In this document: piece after piece, positions 1-9,201 of the stretch
How positions within the stretch are numbered: position 1 is the stretch's first letter
Layout: each line of letters begins with the position of its first letter
Assembly: GCF_013402795.1 (NCBI RefSeq)
Contig: NZ_CP058595.1
Coordinates: 1,027,501 to 1,091,500, forward strand
Direction of reading: 5' to 3'
Source: Costertonia aggregata
GTDB taxonomy: Bacteria > Bacteroidota > Bacteroidia > Flavobacteriales > Flavobacteriaceae
DNA length: 64,000 nucleotides
Made by a program: the position numbers and the translations under genes
The notes under the pieces: model-generated
The model's input: only the letters and a program-made list of their open reading frames with translations
Told to the model about the DNA's origin: nothing
The model's database searches: none

Positions 1-1
1 G

Positions 2-394
2 GCTTGGATGTTGACCGCGACAAGTATATACACTGCTTTTATGATTATTGCCCATATGAAAGTATTGATTCAAAAGCCGTCGGTACTTACCCCTAAAAAT
101 CTGTGTTTAAAAAATGGACTTTTGGCTAACATGAATATTGACTTGAAGGATATTGATAGGGTTGAAGCATGCTCTAAAGAATTGAAATCCGTGAAATTCA
201 AAATAGCCAATCTTGGCTTGTCCAAAGAAAGCCACAACCACAATATCGCCATTTATTTTAAGCAAAAACAAACCATTGACAAAGCATATGGCCTTAAAGA
301 ACATTGCGACGTTTTAGTATTACACTTGGATGACAAAAATAGGTTTATAAACGAACTTGGGGCCGCCTTGGAAACCATTGTGCCCTCTACTTGA
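2..394 (+). CDS. C-terminal part of a membrane-anchored protein (5' end outside window)
   Basis: The reading frame is open to the window edge, so the gene probably starts upstream; the first ATG at 8 need not be the true start. The visible part begins with a hydrophobic stretch (about residues 1-22) followed by a soluble domain of about 100 residues rich in short alternating hydrophobic segments. That layout resembles the PH-like domain of small membrane proteins, but I do not recognise a specific family. It ends convergently with the nitroreductase gene, overlapping it by 8 bases. Confidence 0.6.
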   Translation, partial: AWMLTATSIYTAFMIIAHMKVLIQKPSVLTPKNLCLKNGLLANMNIDLKDIDRVEACSKELKSVKFKIANLGLSKESHNHNIAIYFKQKQTIDKAYGLKEHCDVLVLHLDDKNRFINELGAALETIVPST

Positions 395-941
395 TCCAAA
401 CCGTTTTATCGGTAATCGGATTTCTGTTTGATTCAGGAAGTACCTCGTCAAAGTAGCCCATATAAAAAAAGCCCAAACATTTTTCACCCTCGTTCATGGG
501 GAGAAATTCATCCATATATTCAATAAGGGCCGGCGAACTCCAATAACTCCCTATTCCCATTGCCGTGCAACAAAGCCACATGTTCTGCACGGCCATTGCA
601 GTCGCAGCTATCTCTTCCCATTCGGGCACACTTTCATTTGGATCGCGCTGCATACATATGGCAATGATAGCAGCTGCTCTTTTAGGGTTTTCAATAAGCT
701 TTTTTGCTTTTATCTGCTTTGGTTTTACAGTTATATCTATATAGGTGTTGGACAAAAACTCACCCAATTCCGCTTTTTTATCGCCTTGAATTACCTTAAA
801 GCGCCATGGCTCGGTCTTCCTATGGGTAGGTGCCCGGTTGGCTGCTTCAAGAATTTTTTCAATATCCTTTTTAGCTATGGGCCTATCGTTGTATTGTGGT
901 GGGAAAACAGAACGCCTTTGTTGTATCAAATCAAAAATCAT
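387..941 (-). CDS. Nitroreductase family FMN-dependent oxidoreductase
   Basis: This 184-residue protein has the compact nitroreductase fold. It shows an N-terminal RRSVF segment where the FMN phosphate is normally bound, the APTHRKTEPWRF segment around residues 37-48, and a GIGSYWSSPA motif in the C-terminal half. Family members reduce nitro groups, quinones or similar acceptors with NAD(P)H; the substrate cannot be told from sequence. It lies 22 bases downstream of the LysR gene on the same strand, so the two are probably co-transcribed and the regulator may control it. Confidence 0.85.
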   Translation of the reverse strand: MIFDLIQQRRSVFPPQYNDRPIAKKDIEKILEAANRAPTHRKTEPWRFKVIQGDKKAELGEFLSNTYIDITVKPKQIKAKKLIENPKRAAAIIAICMQRDPNESVPEWEEIAATAMAVQNMWLCCTAMGIGSYWSSPALIEYMDEFLPMNEGEKCLGFFYMGYFDEVLPESNRNPITDKTVWIK

Positions 942-963
942 ACGCTTATTTTTTAAATTGATT

Positions 964-1854
964 TCAATTTCTATCTAAAAGTAAATCCACACAATTTTTT
1001 AACACAGGATTTGCATTTTCCCTTTTCCAAATTGCAGAGAGGGTAGCCTGTTGCTCAATATCACGAAGTTCAATAAACTTGATACGCATACGAAAGCCGC
1101 CCTGTAAAGCGGTTGGCACAATAGCGATTCCCATTTTATTCTCCACCAATTTAAAAATGGTATGCGCATGAACCGATTTATGTGAAACTTTAGGTTTGAA
1201 TCCTGCATCGGAGCAAATGCTCATAACCGTTTCGTAATAATATGGGCTATATTCTTGATTGAACAAAATAAAGTTATCCTGTGCAAATTGATACATTCCC
1301 TTATAATCACGTGTCAACATGGGGTAGCTTTCGGGTAAGACCAGCGAAAACGTGTCCTTGTAAACAGTTTCCATTTTCAATTCTGCCGGAACTTTAGCCA
1401 AGCGAACAAATCCCAAATCCAAATCGTTCTTGAGTACTGCCTCTACTTGATTTATGTTGGAACGCTCTTCAAGAGATGTCTTTATTTTAGGATATGTATC
1501 CCTCAGTTTCAATAGTAATGAGGGAATCACTTTCTGCATGGCAGAACCTAAAAAACCAATCCTTATTTCTCCCGTATCCCCTTCCCCTATGTGTTGTATA
1601 CGTCTTTTTGTATCCTGTAACTGCTTGAACAATATTTCAGTTTGCTGTTTCAAAAAATGGCCGGCCGGTGTGAGCGATACTTTTTTCTTATCGCGCAAGA
1701 ACAATTGGGCTTGCAAAAGTTCTTCCATCTGCTTTATTTGCCTACTTAATCCGGGTTGCGAAATGTATAATTTTTCCGCTGCCTTTCTAAAATGAAGCTC
1801 TTGGGCCACCGCCAAAAAATATCTAAAGTGCCTTAGTTCCAATTGATGCTCCAT
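964..1854 (-). CDS. LysR family transcriptional regulator
   Basis: At 296 residues it has the standard LysR length. The N-terminal winged helix-turn-helix (about residues 5-65) contains the typical FRKAAEKLYISQPGLSRQIKQ segment (slightly abbreviated here) and is followed by a periplasmic-binding-protein-like effector domain (about 90-294). It is transcribed away from hutH across only 72 bases, the classic arrangement for a LysR protein controlling the divergent operon, and in front of a nitroreductase gene. It may respond to a histidine or urocanate-type ligand, but that is inference from position only. Confidence 0.9.
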   Translation of the reverse strand: MEHQLELRHFRYFLAVAQELHFRKAAEKLYISQPGLSRQIKQMEELLQAQLFLRDKKKVSLTPAGHFLKQQTEILFKQLQDTKRRIQHIGEGDTGEIRIGFLGSAMQKVIPSLLLKLRDTYPKIKTSLEERSNINQVEAVLKNDLDLGFVRLAKVPAELKMETVYKDTFSLVLPESYPMLTRDYKGMYQFAQDNFILFNQEYSPYYYETVMSICSDAGFKPKVSHKSVHAHTIFKLVENKMGIAIVPTALQGGFRMRIKFIELRDIEQQATLSAIWKRENANPVLKNCVDLLLDRN

Positions 1855-1857
1855 AAG

Positions 1858-1907
1858 TATTGATTATTGAATTAAATGGTATTGGTGATTATCAAACCTA
1901 ATCAATA
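1858..1907. promoter_or_regulatory. Divergent operator candidate between lysR and hutH
   Basis: The intergenic region contains a perfect 9-bp inverted repeat, TATTGATTA at 1858-1866 and TAATCAATA at 1899-1907, with arms separated by 32 bp. LysR proteins bind dyads with T-N11-A cores as tetramers over 50-60 bp, so the arrangement fits. The right arm ends 19 bp before the hutH start codon. Confidence 0.45.
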
Positions 1908-1926
1908 ATTTTAGGAAATTAAAATA

Positions 1927-3513
1927 ATGCATATGGTTTCAACACCAAAATCCTTTCATTTGGGCGAGGGCCATCTTACGGTCGGCATGGCGATATGTAT
2001 TGCGAGAGGCCAGGCCCAAATGAGATTATCTGAAGAAACAGTGGCCAAAATCTCAAAAAGCTGGGAAATCGTTCAGAAAATTGTAAAGAAGGGCCATCCG
2101 GTTTATGGTATAAACACAGGGTTTGGTCCTTTATGTACCACTAAAATTTCGGAGTCACAGACTAGTATGTTACAATCCAACATTCTCAAAAGCCATAGTG
2201 TTGGCGTTGGAGAGCCTATTACTGCGGAAATAGCAAAGTTAATGTTGATTTTGAAGGCACATTCGCTGGCCAAGGGATATTCGGGCATAGCTAAGACCAC
2301 TTTAGACCGCATCATTTGGCATATTGAAAACAATGCCATCCCAATAGTACCTTCGCAAGGTTCGGTAGGTGCCTCGGGTGATCTGGCGCCGCTTTCCCAC
2401 TTATTTTTGCCACTCATCGGGTTGGGAAAGGTAAGTTTTAAGGGTAAAACCATAACAACTGCAGAGCTTTTTCAAGAAACAGGTCTACAGCCTATACATT
2501 TAGGCCCAAAAGAAGGGTTGGCATTGATCAACGGCACACAGTTTATCCTGGCACATGCCGTAAATGTGGTTGAAAAGCTACATTCCGTGCTGTCACAGGC
2601 AGATATTGTTGGGGCCATGATGATTGAAGGACTACAAGGCTCAGTAAAACCTTTTTACAATGAATTACATGCCCTAAGGCCCTTCAAAGGAAATATTCAT
2701 GTGGCCAAACGAGTAAAAAGACTACTCAAAGGGTCAGAAATCATGGAAGATCATATAGATTGCGAACGGGTGCAGGACCCCTACTCGTTACGGTGTATTC
2801 CACAGGTTCACGGTGCTTCCCGTAATGCTTGGCTTCATCTCAAAGAATTGGTTGAAACCGAACTGAATTCGGTTACCGACAACCCAGTCGTCATAAATGA
2901 GGCGTTGACCATCAGCGGTGGTAATTTTCATGGCCAACCCTTGGCCATGGCGTTGGATTATGCCTGTTTGGCAGCATCTGAGGTCGGTAATATTTCGGAT
3001 AGGCGTATTTATTTGGCGTTAGAGGGCAACAGTCCCGGAGTGCCTAAATTATTGATGAACGACACGGGCACAAACTCGGGCTACATGATTTTACAATACA
3101 CTACCGCTGCTTTGGCCAGTGAGAACAAGGGGTTATGTTTCCCGTCCAGTGCGGATAGCATCCCTACTTCCCTGGGCCAAGAAGACCATGTCAGCATGGG
3201 TTCCATTGGTGGAAGAAAGGCACTACAGGTCATCGAAAACGTAGAAAAAATCTTGGCCATTGAACTATTGACGGCCGCCCAAGCCTTTGAGTTTAGAAAA
3301 CCTATGAAGTCTGGTATTTTTTTGGAGGAAATTCATAAAGAAATAAGAAAAAAAGTGGCTTTTGCCGATAAGGATAGGGTATTTGCAGACGATATAGAAA
3401 AGGGCATTCAAATGATTCGGGAAAAAACAATTATGAACGTAATCAATGGTATTGGCAAAAAAGAAGGTATATCTTTAGAGACGAAGTATACCGAAGTGTT
3501 CGAAAACTATTAA
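1927..3513 (+). CDS. hutH: Histidine ammonia-lyase
   Basis: The enzyme deaminates L-histidine to urocanate, the first step of histidine degradation. The 528-residue protein carries the Ala-Ser-Gly triad that cyclises to the MIO cofactor in GSVGASGDLAPLSH (ASG at residues 149-151), an N-terminal YGINTGFG segment (60-67) and the conserved GNFHGQP motif. Two in-frame starts (ATG 1927 and ATG 1933) are possible and the longer is given. It opens the four-gene operon hutH-hutI-hutU-hutG, with 11 bases to hutI. Confidence 0.97.
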   Translation: MHMVSTPKSFHLGEGHLTVGMAICIARGQAQMRLSEETVAKISKSWEIVQKIVKKGHPVYGINTGFGPLCTTKISESQTSMLQSNILKSHSVGVGEPITAEIAKLMLILKAHSLAKGYSGIAKTTLDRIIWHIENNAIPIVPSQGSVGASGDLAPLSHLFLPLIGLGKVSFKGKTITTAELFQETGLQPIHLGPKEGLALINGTQFILAHAVNVVEKLHSVLSQADIVGAMMIEGLQGSVKPFYNELHALRPFKGNIHVAKRVKRLLKGSEIMEDHIDCERVQDPYSLRCIPQVHGASRNAWLHLKELVETELNSVTDNPVVINEALTISGGNFHGQPLAMALDYACLAASEVGNISDRRIYLALEGNSPGVPKLLMNDTGTNSGYMILQYTTAALASENKGLCFPSSADSIPTSLGQEDHVSMGSIGGRKALQVIENVEKILAIELLTAAQAFEFRKPMKSGIFLEEIHKEIRKKVAFADKDRVFADDIEKGIQMIREKTIMNVINGIGKKEGISLETKYTEVFENY

Positions 3514-3524
3514 AACAGTGTTTA

Positions 3525-4772
3525 ATGGATAAGAAAAGACTTATTGGCCCCTTTAAACAGTTGGTCCCCATGACCGGACTATCGCTCAAAGGTGCTATTG
3601 CCGATGATGCCCTAGCAATCATTCCAGATGGAGGTGTTCTCGTCAGCGAAGGAAAAATTGAGGCCATCGGAACTTTTGAAACCTTACGCACCAATTACAG
3701 TGAAGCTGAAACTCACCCACTACAAGGAAACCATACCTGCATCCCCGGATGTATTGATTCGCACACACATATTTGTTTTGGAGGCACACGCGCCAATGAT
3801 TATGCCTTGCGAAATTCAGGAAAAACCTATCTGGAAATTGCAAAATCAGGCGGTGGCATTTGGGATACCGTAACACAAACCAGAAAAGCCAGTAAGGCCG
3901 AGCTTGTTAAAAATACTGCAAAGCTTGCCAAACGTCACTTAAAAAACGGAGTAACTACGATTGAGGTAAAAAGTGGCTATGGGTTATCGGTAGATGAAGA
4001 ACTCAAAATGTTACATGCCATTAAGGAAACCAATGAGCTCGTTGGTCCAGATTTAATCCCAACCTGCCTAGCGGCCCATATGTTACCAAAGGATTATCCA
4101 GGAACCGCGGAAGAATACCTGGAAGAAATTAGTACGGTGCTTTTTCCTTTATTAAAAGAACAGCAACTTACCAATCGTATTGATGCGTTCATAGAAGAAA
4201 GTGCATTTTCCGCATTACAAATAATGCCCTATTTTCAAAAAGCAAGGGCAATGGGCTTTGATATTACAGTACATGCAGACCAGTTTTCAACTAAGGGCAG
4301 CAAGGTAGCCGTTGATTTTAAGGCTATAAGTGCCGACCATTTGGAGGCCAGTACAGAACTGGAAATTCAACGGTTGGCAAAAAGCGATGTTATCGCCATG
4401 GCATTGCCCGGTGCAACAATAGGATTGGGTTGTGCCTTTGCCCCCGCCCGAAAATTGTTGGATGCCGGCGGAGCCTTGGCAATAGCTAGCGACCATAATC
4501 CCGGTTCAGCTCCTATGGGCGATTTACTAACGCAGGCATCAATTTTAGGTGTTTTTGAAAAGCTCTCGAACGCAGAGGTTATGGCAGGTATTACATTTAG
4601 GGCCGCCGCTGCTCTAGGATTATATGACAGGGGAAGATTGGAAAAAGGGTACTTGGCGGACCTAAGTATTTTTCATACCGATAATTATCAAGAAATCCTA
4701 TACAATCAAGGTAACTTAAAACCTTGTATGGTATGGAAAAAAGGGGAATTGGTATATGACAAACATAAATAA
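3525..4772 (+). CDS. hutI: Imidazolonepropionase
   Basis: This is the third pathway step, hydrolysing 4-imidazolone-5-propionate to N-formimino-L-glutamate. It is a metal-dependent amidohydrolase of 415 residues. The first metal-binding pair is in DSHTHICFGG (H80 and H82), followed by HADQFSTKGS, SADHLE and ASDHNPGSAP, the metal- and substrate-binding segments of the family. It starts 11 bases after hutH and ends 21 bases before hutU, consistent with one transcript. Confidence 0.96.
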   Translation: MDKKRLIGPFKQLVPMTGLSLKGAIADDALAIIPDGGVLVSEGKIEAIGTFETLRTNYSEAETHPLQGNHTCIPGCIDSHTHICFGGTRANDYALRNSGKTYLEIAKSGGGIWDTVTQTRKASKAELVKNTAKLAKRHLKNGVTTIEVKSGYGLSVDEELKMLHAIKETNELVGPDLIPTCLAAHMLPKDYPGTAEEYLEEISTVLFPLLKEQQLTNRIDAFIEESAFSALQIMPYFQKARAMGFDITVHADQFSTKGSKVAVDFKAISADHLEASTELEIQRLAKSDVIAMALPGATIGLGCAFAPARKLLDAGGALAIASDHNPGSAPMGDLLTQASILGVFEKLSNAEVMAGITFRAAAALGLYDRGRLEKGYLADLSIFHTDNYQEILYNQGNLKPCMVWKKGELVYDKHK

Positions 4773-4793
4773 AGCAGTTGTTAAAAAATAAAA

Positions 4794-6836
4794 ATGGATT
4801 TTAAATCTGAAATACTCGCAGGAATACCAACTGTACTTCCAAAAAAAAAACAACGCTCCCTTAAGGTAAGCCATGCCCCAAACCGTAAAGAGATTTTGTC
4901 TTTGGATGAAAAAAAACTGGCCATTAAAAATGCATTGCGCTATTTCCCCAAAGATTGGCACAAAGAACTCTCCCATGAGTTTGCGGAAGAGTTAAACGAA
5001 TTCGGGCGTATATATATGTATCGGTTTATGCCCAATTATGATGTATATGCCAGGCCTATAGAGGAATATCCCGCTAAAACAGGTCAGGCAGCGGCTATTA
5101 TGCTAATGATTCAAAACAATTTGGATCCGGCCGTAGCACAACATCCTGAAGAGTTAATTACGTACGGTGGTAATGGTGCCGTTTTTCAAAATTGGGCGCA
5201 GTATGTTTTAACCATGCGCTATTTGGCGACTATGACGGTAGATCAGACGTTGCATATCTACTCCGGCCATCCCATGGGACTTTTCCCCTCTTCCAAAGAA
5301 GCCCCAAGGGTAGTGGTAACAAATGGCATGATGATTCCCAACTATTCCCAACCTGACGATTGGGAAAAATACAATGCCTTGGGCGTAACCCAGTATGGGC
5401 AAATGACGGCTGGATCTTACATGTACATTGGCCCTCAGGGCATCGTACACGGGACGGCCATAACAGTCATGAACGCGTTCAGAAAAGTGTTGAAAAAAGA
5501 TGGGTATCCAGCAGGTAAAGTTTTCTTGACAGCCGGGCTGGGCGGTATGAGCGGCGCCCAACCGAAAGCCGGCAATATAGCAGGTTGTATTACAATTTGT
5601 GCAGAGGTAAATCCGTCAGCGGCAAAAAAAAGATACGATCAAGGTTGGGTAGACGAATTGATTGATGACATTGGCCAGCTAGTACAGAGAACCAAAAAAG
5701 CTATCGAGATGAAAGAAGTAGTGTCCTTGGCCTTTATCGGGAACATCATACAAGTATGGGAGACGTTTTATGATGAAAAAATATTCGTTCATTTAGGTTC
5801 TGACCAAACCTCATTGCATAATCCTTGGGCGGGCGGTTATTACCCCATAGGACTTTCATATGACGAATGCAATACCTTGATGAGAGAAGACCCTGACGCC
5901 TTCAAAAAAGAGGTGCAACAATCGCTACGCAGGCATGTAACAGCTATCAATAAACACACTGTAAACGGCACCTACTTTTTTGATTACGGAAACGCATTTT
6001 TACTGGAAGCCTCAAGAGCAGGGGCAGCAGTATATAAAAATGAAAAAGGGGAATTTGTAACCTCTTCGTACTCAGGAAAAGAGAATCCAAGTTGGGCCTA
6101 CCCATCATATGTACAGGATATTTTAGGGCCTATGTGTTTTGATTATGGTTTTGGGCCTTTTCGTTGGGTGTGCACATCCGGAAATCCGGATGATTTACGA
6201 AAAACCGATGCTATTGCCCTAAAAATCATGCAAAAGATAAAGGGTGATGCTCCGAAAGAAATTCAACAACAAATGCAAGACAATATCAAATGGATTGAGG
6301 AAGCCGAGCAAAATAAATTAGTAGTGGGTTCCCAGGCCAGAATTTTATATGCCGATGCCGAAGGAAGGGCCAAAATTGCCGAGGCTTTCAATAAAGCCAT
6401 ACAATCTGGTGACATATCCGCTCCGGTCGTATTGGGAAGGGACCATCATGACGTCAGCGGTACAGATTCCCCTTTTCGGGAAACCAGCAATATTTATGAC
6501 GGCAGTAAATTTACGGCCGATATGGCCATTCATAATGTCATAGGCGGCAGTTTTCGCGGGGCTACCTGGGTATCTATCCATAATGGCGGCGGTGTTGGTT
6601 GGGGCGAAGTGATAAACGGTGGGTTCGGGATGGTACTGGATGGTTCAAAAGAAGCTTCTAACCGATTAAAGAACATGTTGTTTTATGATGTGAACAACGG
6701 TATTTCAAGAAGAAGTTGGGCAAGAAATGAGGAAGCCATATTCGCCATCAAAAGAGAGATGCAACGAACGCCCCAACTCAAAGTCACCCTACCTAATCTG
6801 GTAGAAGATGGGGTATTGAATGATTTGTTCAAATAA
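4794..6836 (+). CDS. hutU: Urocanate hydratase
   Basis: The enzyme converts urocanate to imidazolonepropionate using tightly bound NAD as an electrophile. Sequence marks are TYGGNGAVFQNW near the N terminus, the NAD-binding TAGLGGMSGAQPKAG segment and the active-site cysteine region RWVCTSGNPDD (Cys460). The protein is 680 residues, clearly longer than the roughly 555 of the enterobacterial or pseudomonad type. The whole frame is open with no sign of fusion or frameshift, so I take it as the long Bacteroidota form. Confidence 0.96.
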   Translation: MDFKSEILAGIPTVLPKKKQRSLKVSHAPNRKEILSLDEKKLAIKNALRYFPKDWHKELSHEFAEELNEFGRIYMYRFMPNYDVYARPIEEYPAKTGQAAAIMLMIQNNLDPAVAQHPEELITYGGNGAVFQNWAQYVLTMRYLATMTVDQTLHIYSGHPMGLFPSSKEAPRVVVTNGMMIPNYSQPDDWEKYNALGVTQYGQMTAGSYMYIGPQGIVHGTAITVMNAFRKVLKKDGYPAGKVFLTAGLGGMSGAQPKAGNIAGCITICAEVNPSAAKKRYDQGWVDELIDDIGQLVQRTKKAIEMKEVVSLAFIGNIIQVWETFYDEKIFVHLGSDQTSLHNPWAGGYYPIGLSYDECNTLMREDPDAFKKEVQQSLRRHVTAINKHTVNGTYFFDYGNAFLLEASRAGAAVYKNEKGEFVTSSYSGKENPSWAYPSYVQDILGPMCFDYGFGPFRWVCTSGNPDDLRKTDAIALKIMQKIKGDAPKEIQQQMQDNIKWIEEAEQNKLVVGSQARILYADAEGRAKIAEAFNKAIQSGDISAPVVLGRDHHDVSGTDSPFRETSNIYDGSKFTADMAIHNVIGGSFRGATWVSIHNGGGVGWGEVINGGFGMVLDGSKEASNRLKNMLFYDVNNGISRRSWARNEEAIFAIKREMQRTPQLKVTLPNLVEDGVLNDLFK

Positions 6837-6839
6837 ATA

Positions 6840-7802
6840 ATGGCAATATATCAAAAAACAAACACCAAAATCTGGACGGGACGAAAGTCTGGCAGCCAAC
6901 TATATCTTCATGAAAAAGTAGCGTGTATTGGTCTTGATGCTGTTAAAAAAGACAATTTTGAAAAGGGATATGCCATTTTGGGCTATGCCTGTGATGAAGG
7001 TGTAAAAAGAAACCAAGGTAGGGTCGGAGCTAAAGAGGGTCCGAAAGTCATCAGGGAACAATTGGCGAAACTACCCAATCATTTAGATAAGGATTCTAAA
7101 TTTCTTGATGTCGGCACAATAATCTGTACCGATGGTGCTATGGAAGATGCACAAAACATGCTCTCCGAGACAATATATCATTTATTGGCACACGATATGG
7201 TCCCGTTAGTATTTGGTGGCGGACATGATATGGCTTATGGCCATTATAATGGTATCAAAAAATACGTCTCGACCAAGAAAACTATAGGTATCGTTAATTT
7301 TGATGCCCATTTTGATTTACGTTCCAATGCAAATGGCAACAATTCGGGTACGCCCTTTTACCAAATCGCACAAGACTGTAGAGCCGATACAATCCCTTTT
7401 AGATATTTGTGTTTGGGCATACGAAAAGATGCCAATGACCAAAATCTCTTTAAAACTGCGGAGCAGCTGAATGTTCAATATTTGGAACGCCATCATTTTA
7501 ATTTATATAACCTAGAACATGTACGACTTAGAGTAATGCAGTTTATCGAAGATGTGGATTGTATTTATACGACCATTGATATGGATGGCTTCTCATCGGC
7601 CTATGCGCCCGGTGTTAGTGCAGCATCCCCAATGGGGTTTTCCCCTGACATTGTTTTGGAATGTCTCAGACTCATTATCGACTCTAAAAAAATGATAGGT
7701 TTGGATATCGCCGAACTCAACCCCAAATATGACATTGATAACCGAACAGCTAAACTAGCTGCTTCATTGGTTCATTATATTATTCATAACGAATTGCATT
7801 GA
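6840..7802 (+). CDS. hutG: Formimidoylglutamase (arginase/agmatinase superfamily)
   Basis: A 320-residue ureohydrolase-fold enzyme with the binuclear Mn signature: GGGHDMAYGHYNG, NFDAHFDLR and TTIDMDGFSSAYAPGVSA. As the last gene of the hut operon, 3 bases after hutU, it should hydrolyse formimino-glutamate to glutamate and formamide, completing the four-step route. The arginase family also includes agmatinases, but the operon position makes HutG by far the best call. Confidence 0.93.
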   Translation: MAIYQKTNTKIWTGRKSGSQLYLHEKVACIGLDAVKKDNFEKGYAILGYACDEGVKRNQGRVGAKEGPKVIREQLAKLPNHLDKDSKFLDVGTIICTDGAMEDAQNMLSETIYHLLAHDMVPLVFGGGHDMAYGHYNGIKKYVSTKKTIGIVNFDAHFDLRSNANGNNSGTPFYQIAQDCRADTIPFRYLCLGIRKDANDQNLFKTAEQLNVQYLERHHFNLYNLEHVRLRVMQFIEDVDCIYTTIDMDGFSSAYAPGVSAASPMGFSPDIVLECLRLIIDSKKMIGLDIAELNPKYDIDNRTAKLAASLVHYIIHNELH

Positions 7803-7874
7803 TTTTATCTCTAATTTGATTACGCATCTATTTTGGAAATCATATGTTCGATACAACCAATATATCCCTAACCA

Positions 7875-9032
7875 CTACTCCAACCAAGATTGGTAATACT
7901 TCCCATCATCAATATCCATAGCGGTCTGGGTCAACTGTAACGGTTTAAATGTATCTATCATAACGGCTAACTCTTCGGTACCTTTTTTACCGATACTGGC
8001 TTCGTAGGTTCCCGGATGCGGCCCATGCGGTATACCTGCAGGATGTAAGGAAATATATCCTTTATCAATACCCTTACGGCTCATGAAATCACCGTCTACA
8101 TAATACAGAACCTCATCGGAATCTATATTGGAATGATTGTAAGGCGCGGGAATCGCCTGGGGATGATAATCGTACAAACGTGGGCAAAAAGAACACACCA
8201 CAAAAGCTCCGGTCTCAAAAGTTTGGTGTACCGGTGGCGGTTGATGCACCCTACCTGTAATAGGCTCAAAATTATGAATGGAGAAAGCATAGGGGAAATT
8301 GTACCCATCCCAACCTACCACATCAAAAGGATGTGTGGCATATACCATATGGTGCAATTGCCCTTGTTTTTTGACCTTCATCACAAACTCACCTTTCTCA
8401 TCATGTGTTTGCAAATTCTGAGGTAATTTAAAATCGCGCTCGCAGAAAGGGGAATGTTCCAAATGCTGACCGAACCAGTTTCGATACCTTTTAGGAGTAT
8501 AAATGGGATGATAGCTCTCGGCTATCAACAATCGGTTGTCTTCGGCATCAAAATGTATTTGGTAAATCATACCTCGTGGAATCAATATATAATCCCCGTA
8601 TTCAAAAGGAATCTCGCCCAACAAGGTCTTTAAGACCCCAGAACCCTCATGAATGAAAATAAGCTCGTCGGCATCGGTATTTTTATAAAAATAATCGGTC
8701 ATGGATTGTTTTGGTGCGGCTAACCCAACATGAACATCGGTATTGAACAAAATGGTCTTTCTACTGCTCAGATAATCATTCTCCGGTTTTATCTGTAACC
8801 CTTTCAACAATCTGGATTTTATGTTGTACTCAACCGCTGCCTTTGGCGAAACATCCTCTGTTTTGCCTACTTCCTTGACCTGCGTTGGTCTATGCAAATG
8901 ATACATTAGGGAAGACATCCCGTCAAAACCTATCGTACCAAAAAGCTGTTCGTAGTGTAGAGTGCCATCGGCTTTTTTGAACTGAGTGTGTCTCTTTTGT
9001 GGAATTTTACCAAGTTTATGATATAACGGCAT
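7875..9032 (-). CDS. hmgA: Homogentisate 1,2-dioxygenase
   Basis: A cupin-fold Fe(II) dioxygenase of 385 residues that opens the ring of homogentisate in tyrosine and phenylalanine degradation. The central cupin segment has ELIFIHEGSG and YGDYILIPRGMIYQI. The C-terminal half contains the ligand-rich stretch PPPVHQTFETGAFVVCSF and HPAGIPHGPHPG, where metal and substrate histidines lie in this family. It is convergent with the hut operon and apparently transcribed alone. No other gene of the tyrosine pathway is in the window. Confidence 0.93.
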   Translation of the reverse strand: MPLYHKLGKIPQKRHTQFKKADGTLHYEQLFGTIGFDGMSSLMYHLHRPTQVKEVGKTEDVSPKAAVEYNIKSRLLKGLQIKPENDYLSSRKTILFNTDVHVGLAAPKQSMTDYFYKNTDADELIFIHEGSGVLKTLLGEIPFEYGDYILIPRGMIYQIHFDAEDNRLLIAESYHPIYTPKRYRNWFGQHLEHSPFCERDFKLPQNLQTHDEKGEFVMKVKKQGQLHHMVYATHPFDVVGWDGYNFPYAFSIHNFEPITGRVHQPPPVHQTFETGAFVVCSFCPRLYDYHPQAIPAPYNHSNIDSDEVLYYVDGDFMSRKGIDKGYISLHPAGIPHGPHPGTYEASIGKKGTEELAVMIDTFKPLQLTQTAMDIDDGKYYQSWLE

Positions 9033-9080
9033 AGATTTTCTTTAAATAATATTCATTAAAATTACGATAAAACAAGACAT

Positions 9081-9110
9081 AAAAAAAGCCTTCCAACTTG
9101 GAAAGCCTTT
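9081..9110 (-). terminator. Terminator downstream of the NADH dehydrogenase gene
   Basis: Read on the minus strand, GGCTTTCCAAGTTGGAAGGC forms a hairpin with one wobble and is followed by seven T residues (9087-9081). A second small hairpin, AACCTT-AAA-AAGGTT, lies at 9121-9135 just before it. Together they close the gene that ends at 9202 and insulate hmgA. Confidence 0.7.
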
Positions 9111-9201
9111 CATTGGCCCTAACCTTAAAAAGGTTTTGGGTCACAACACAACGATGCAAATATAGGAAAGGTTTTTTTAAGTATTCCCGAAATTGCGAAA
9201 A

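Noticed and set aside
4794-6836. Fusion or frameshift in the long urocanate hydratase
   Set aside because: The frame is continuous, all family motifs are in order and the extra length is spread over the protein without a foreign domain.
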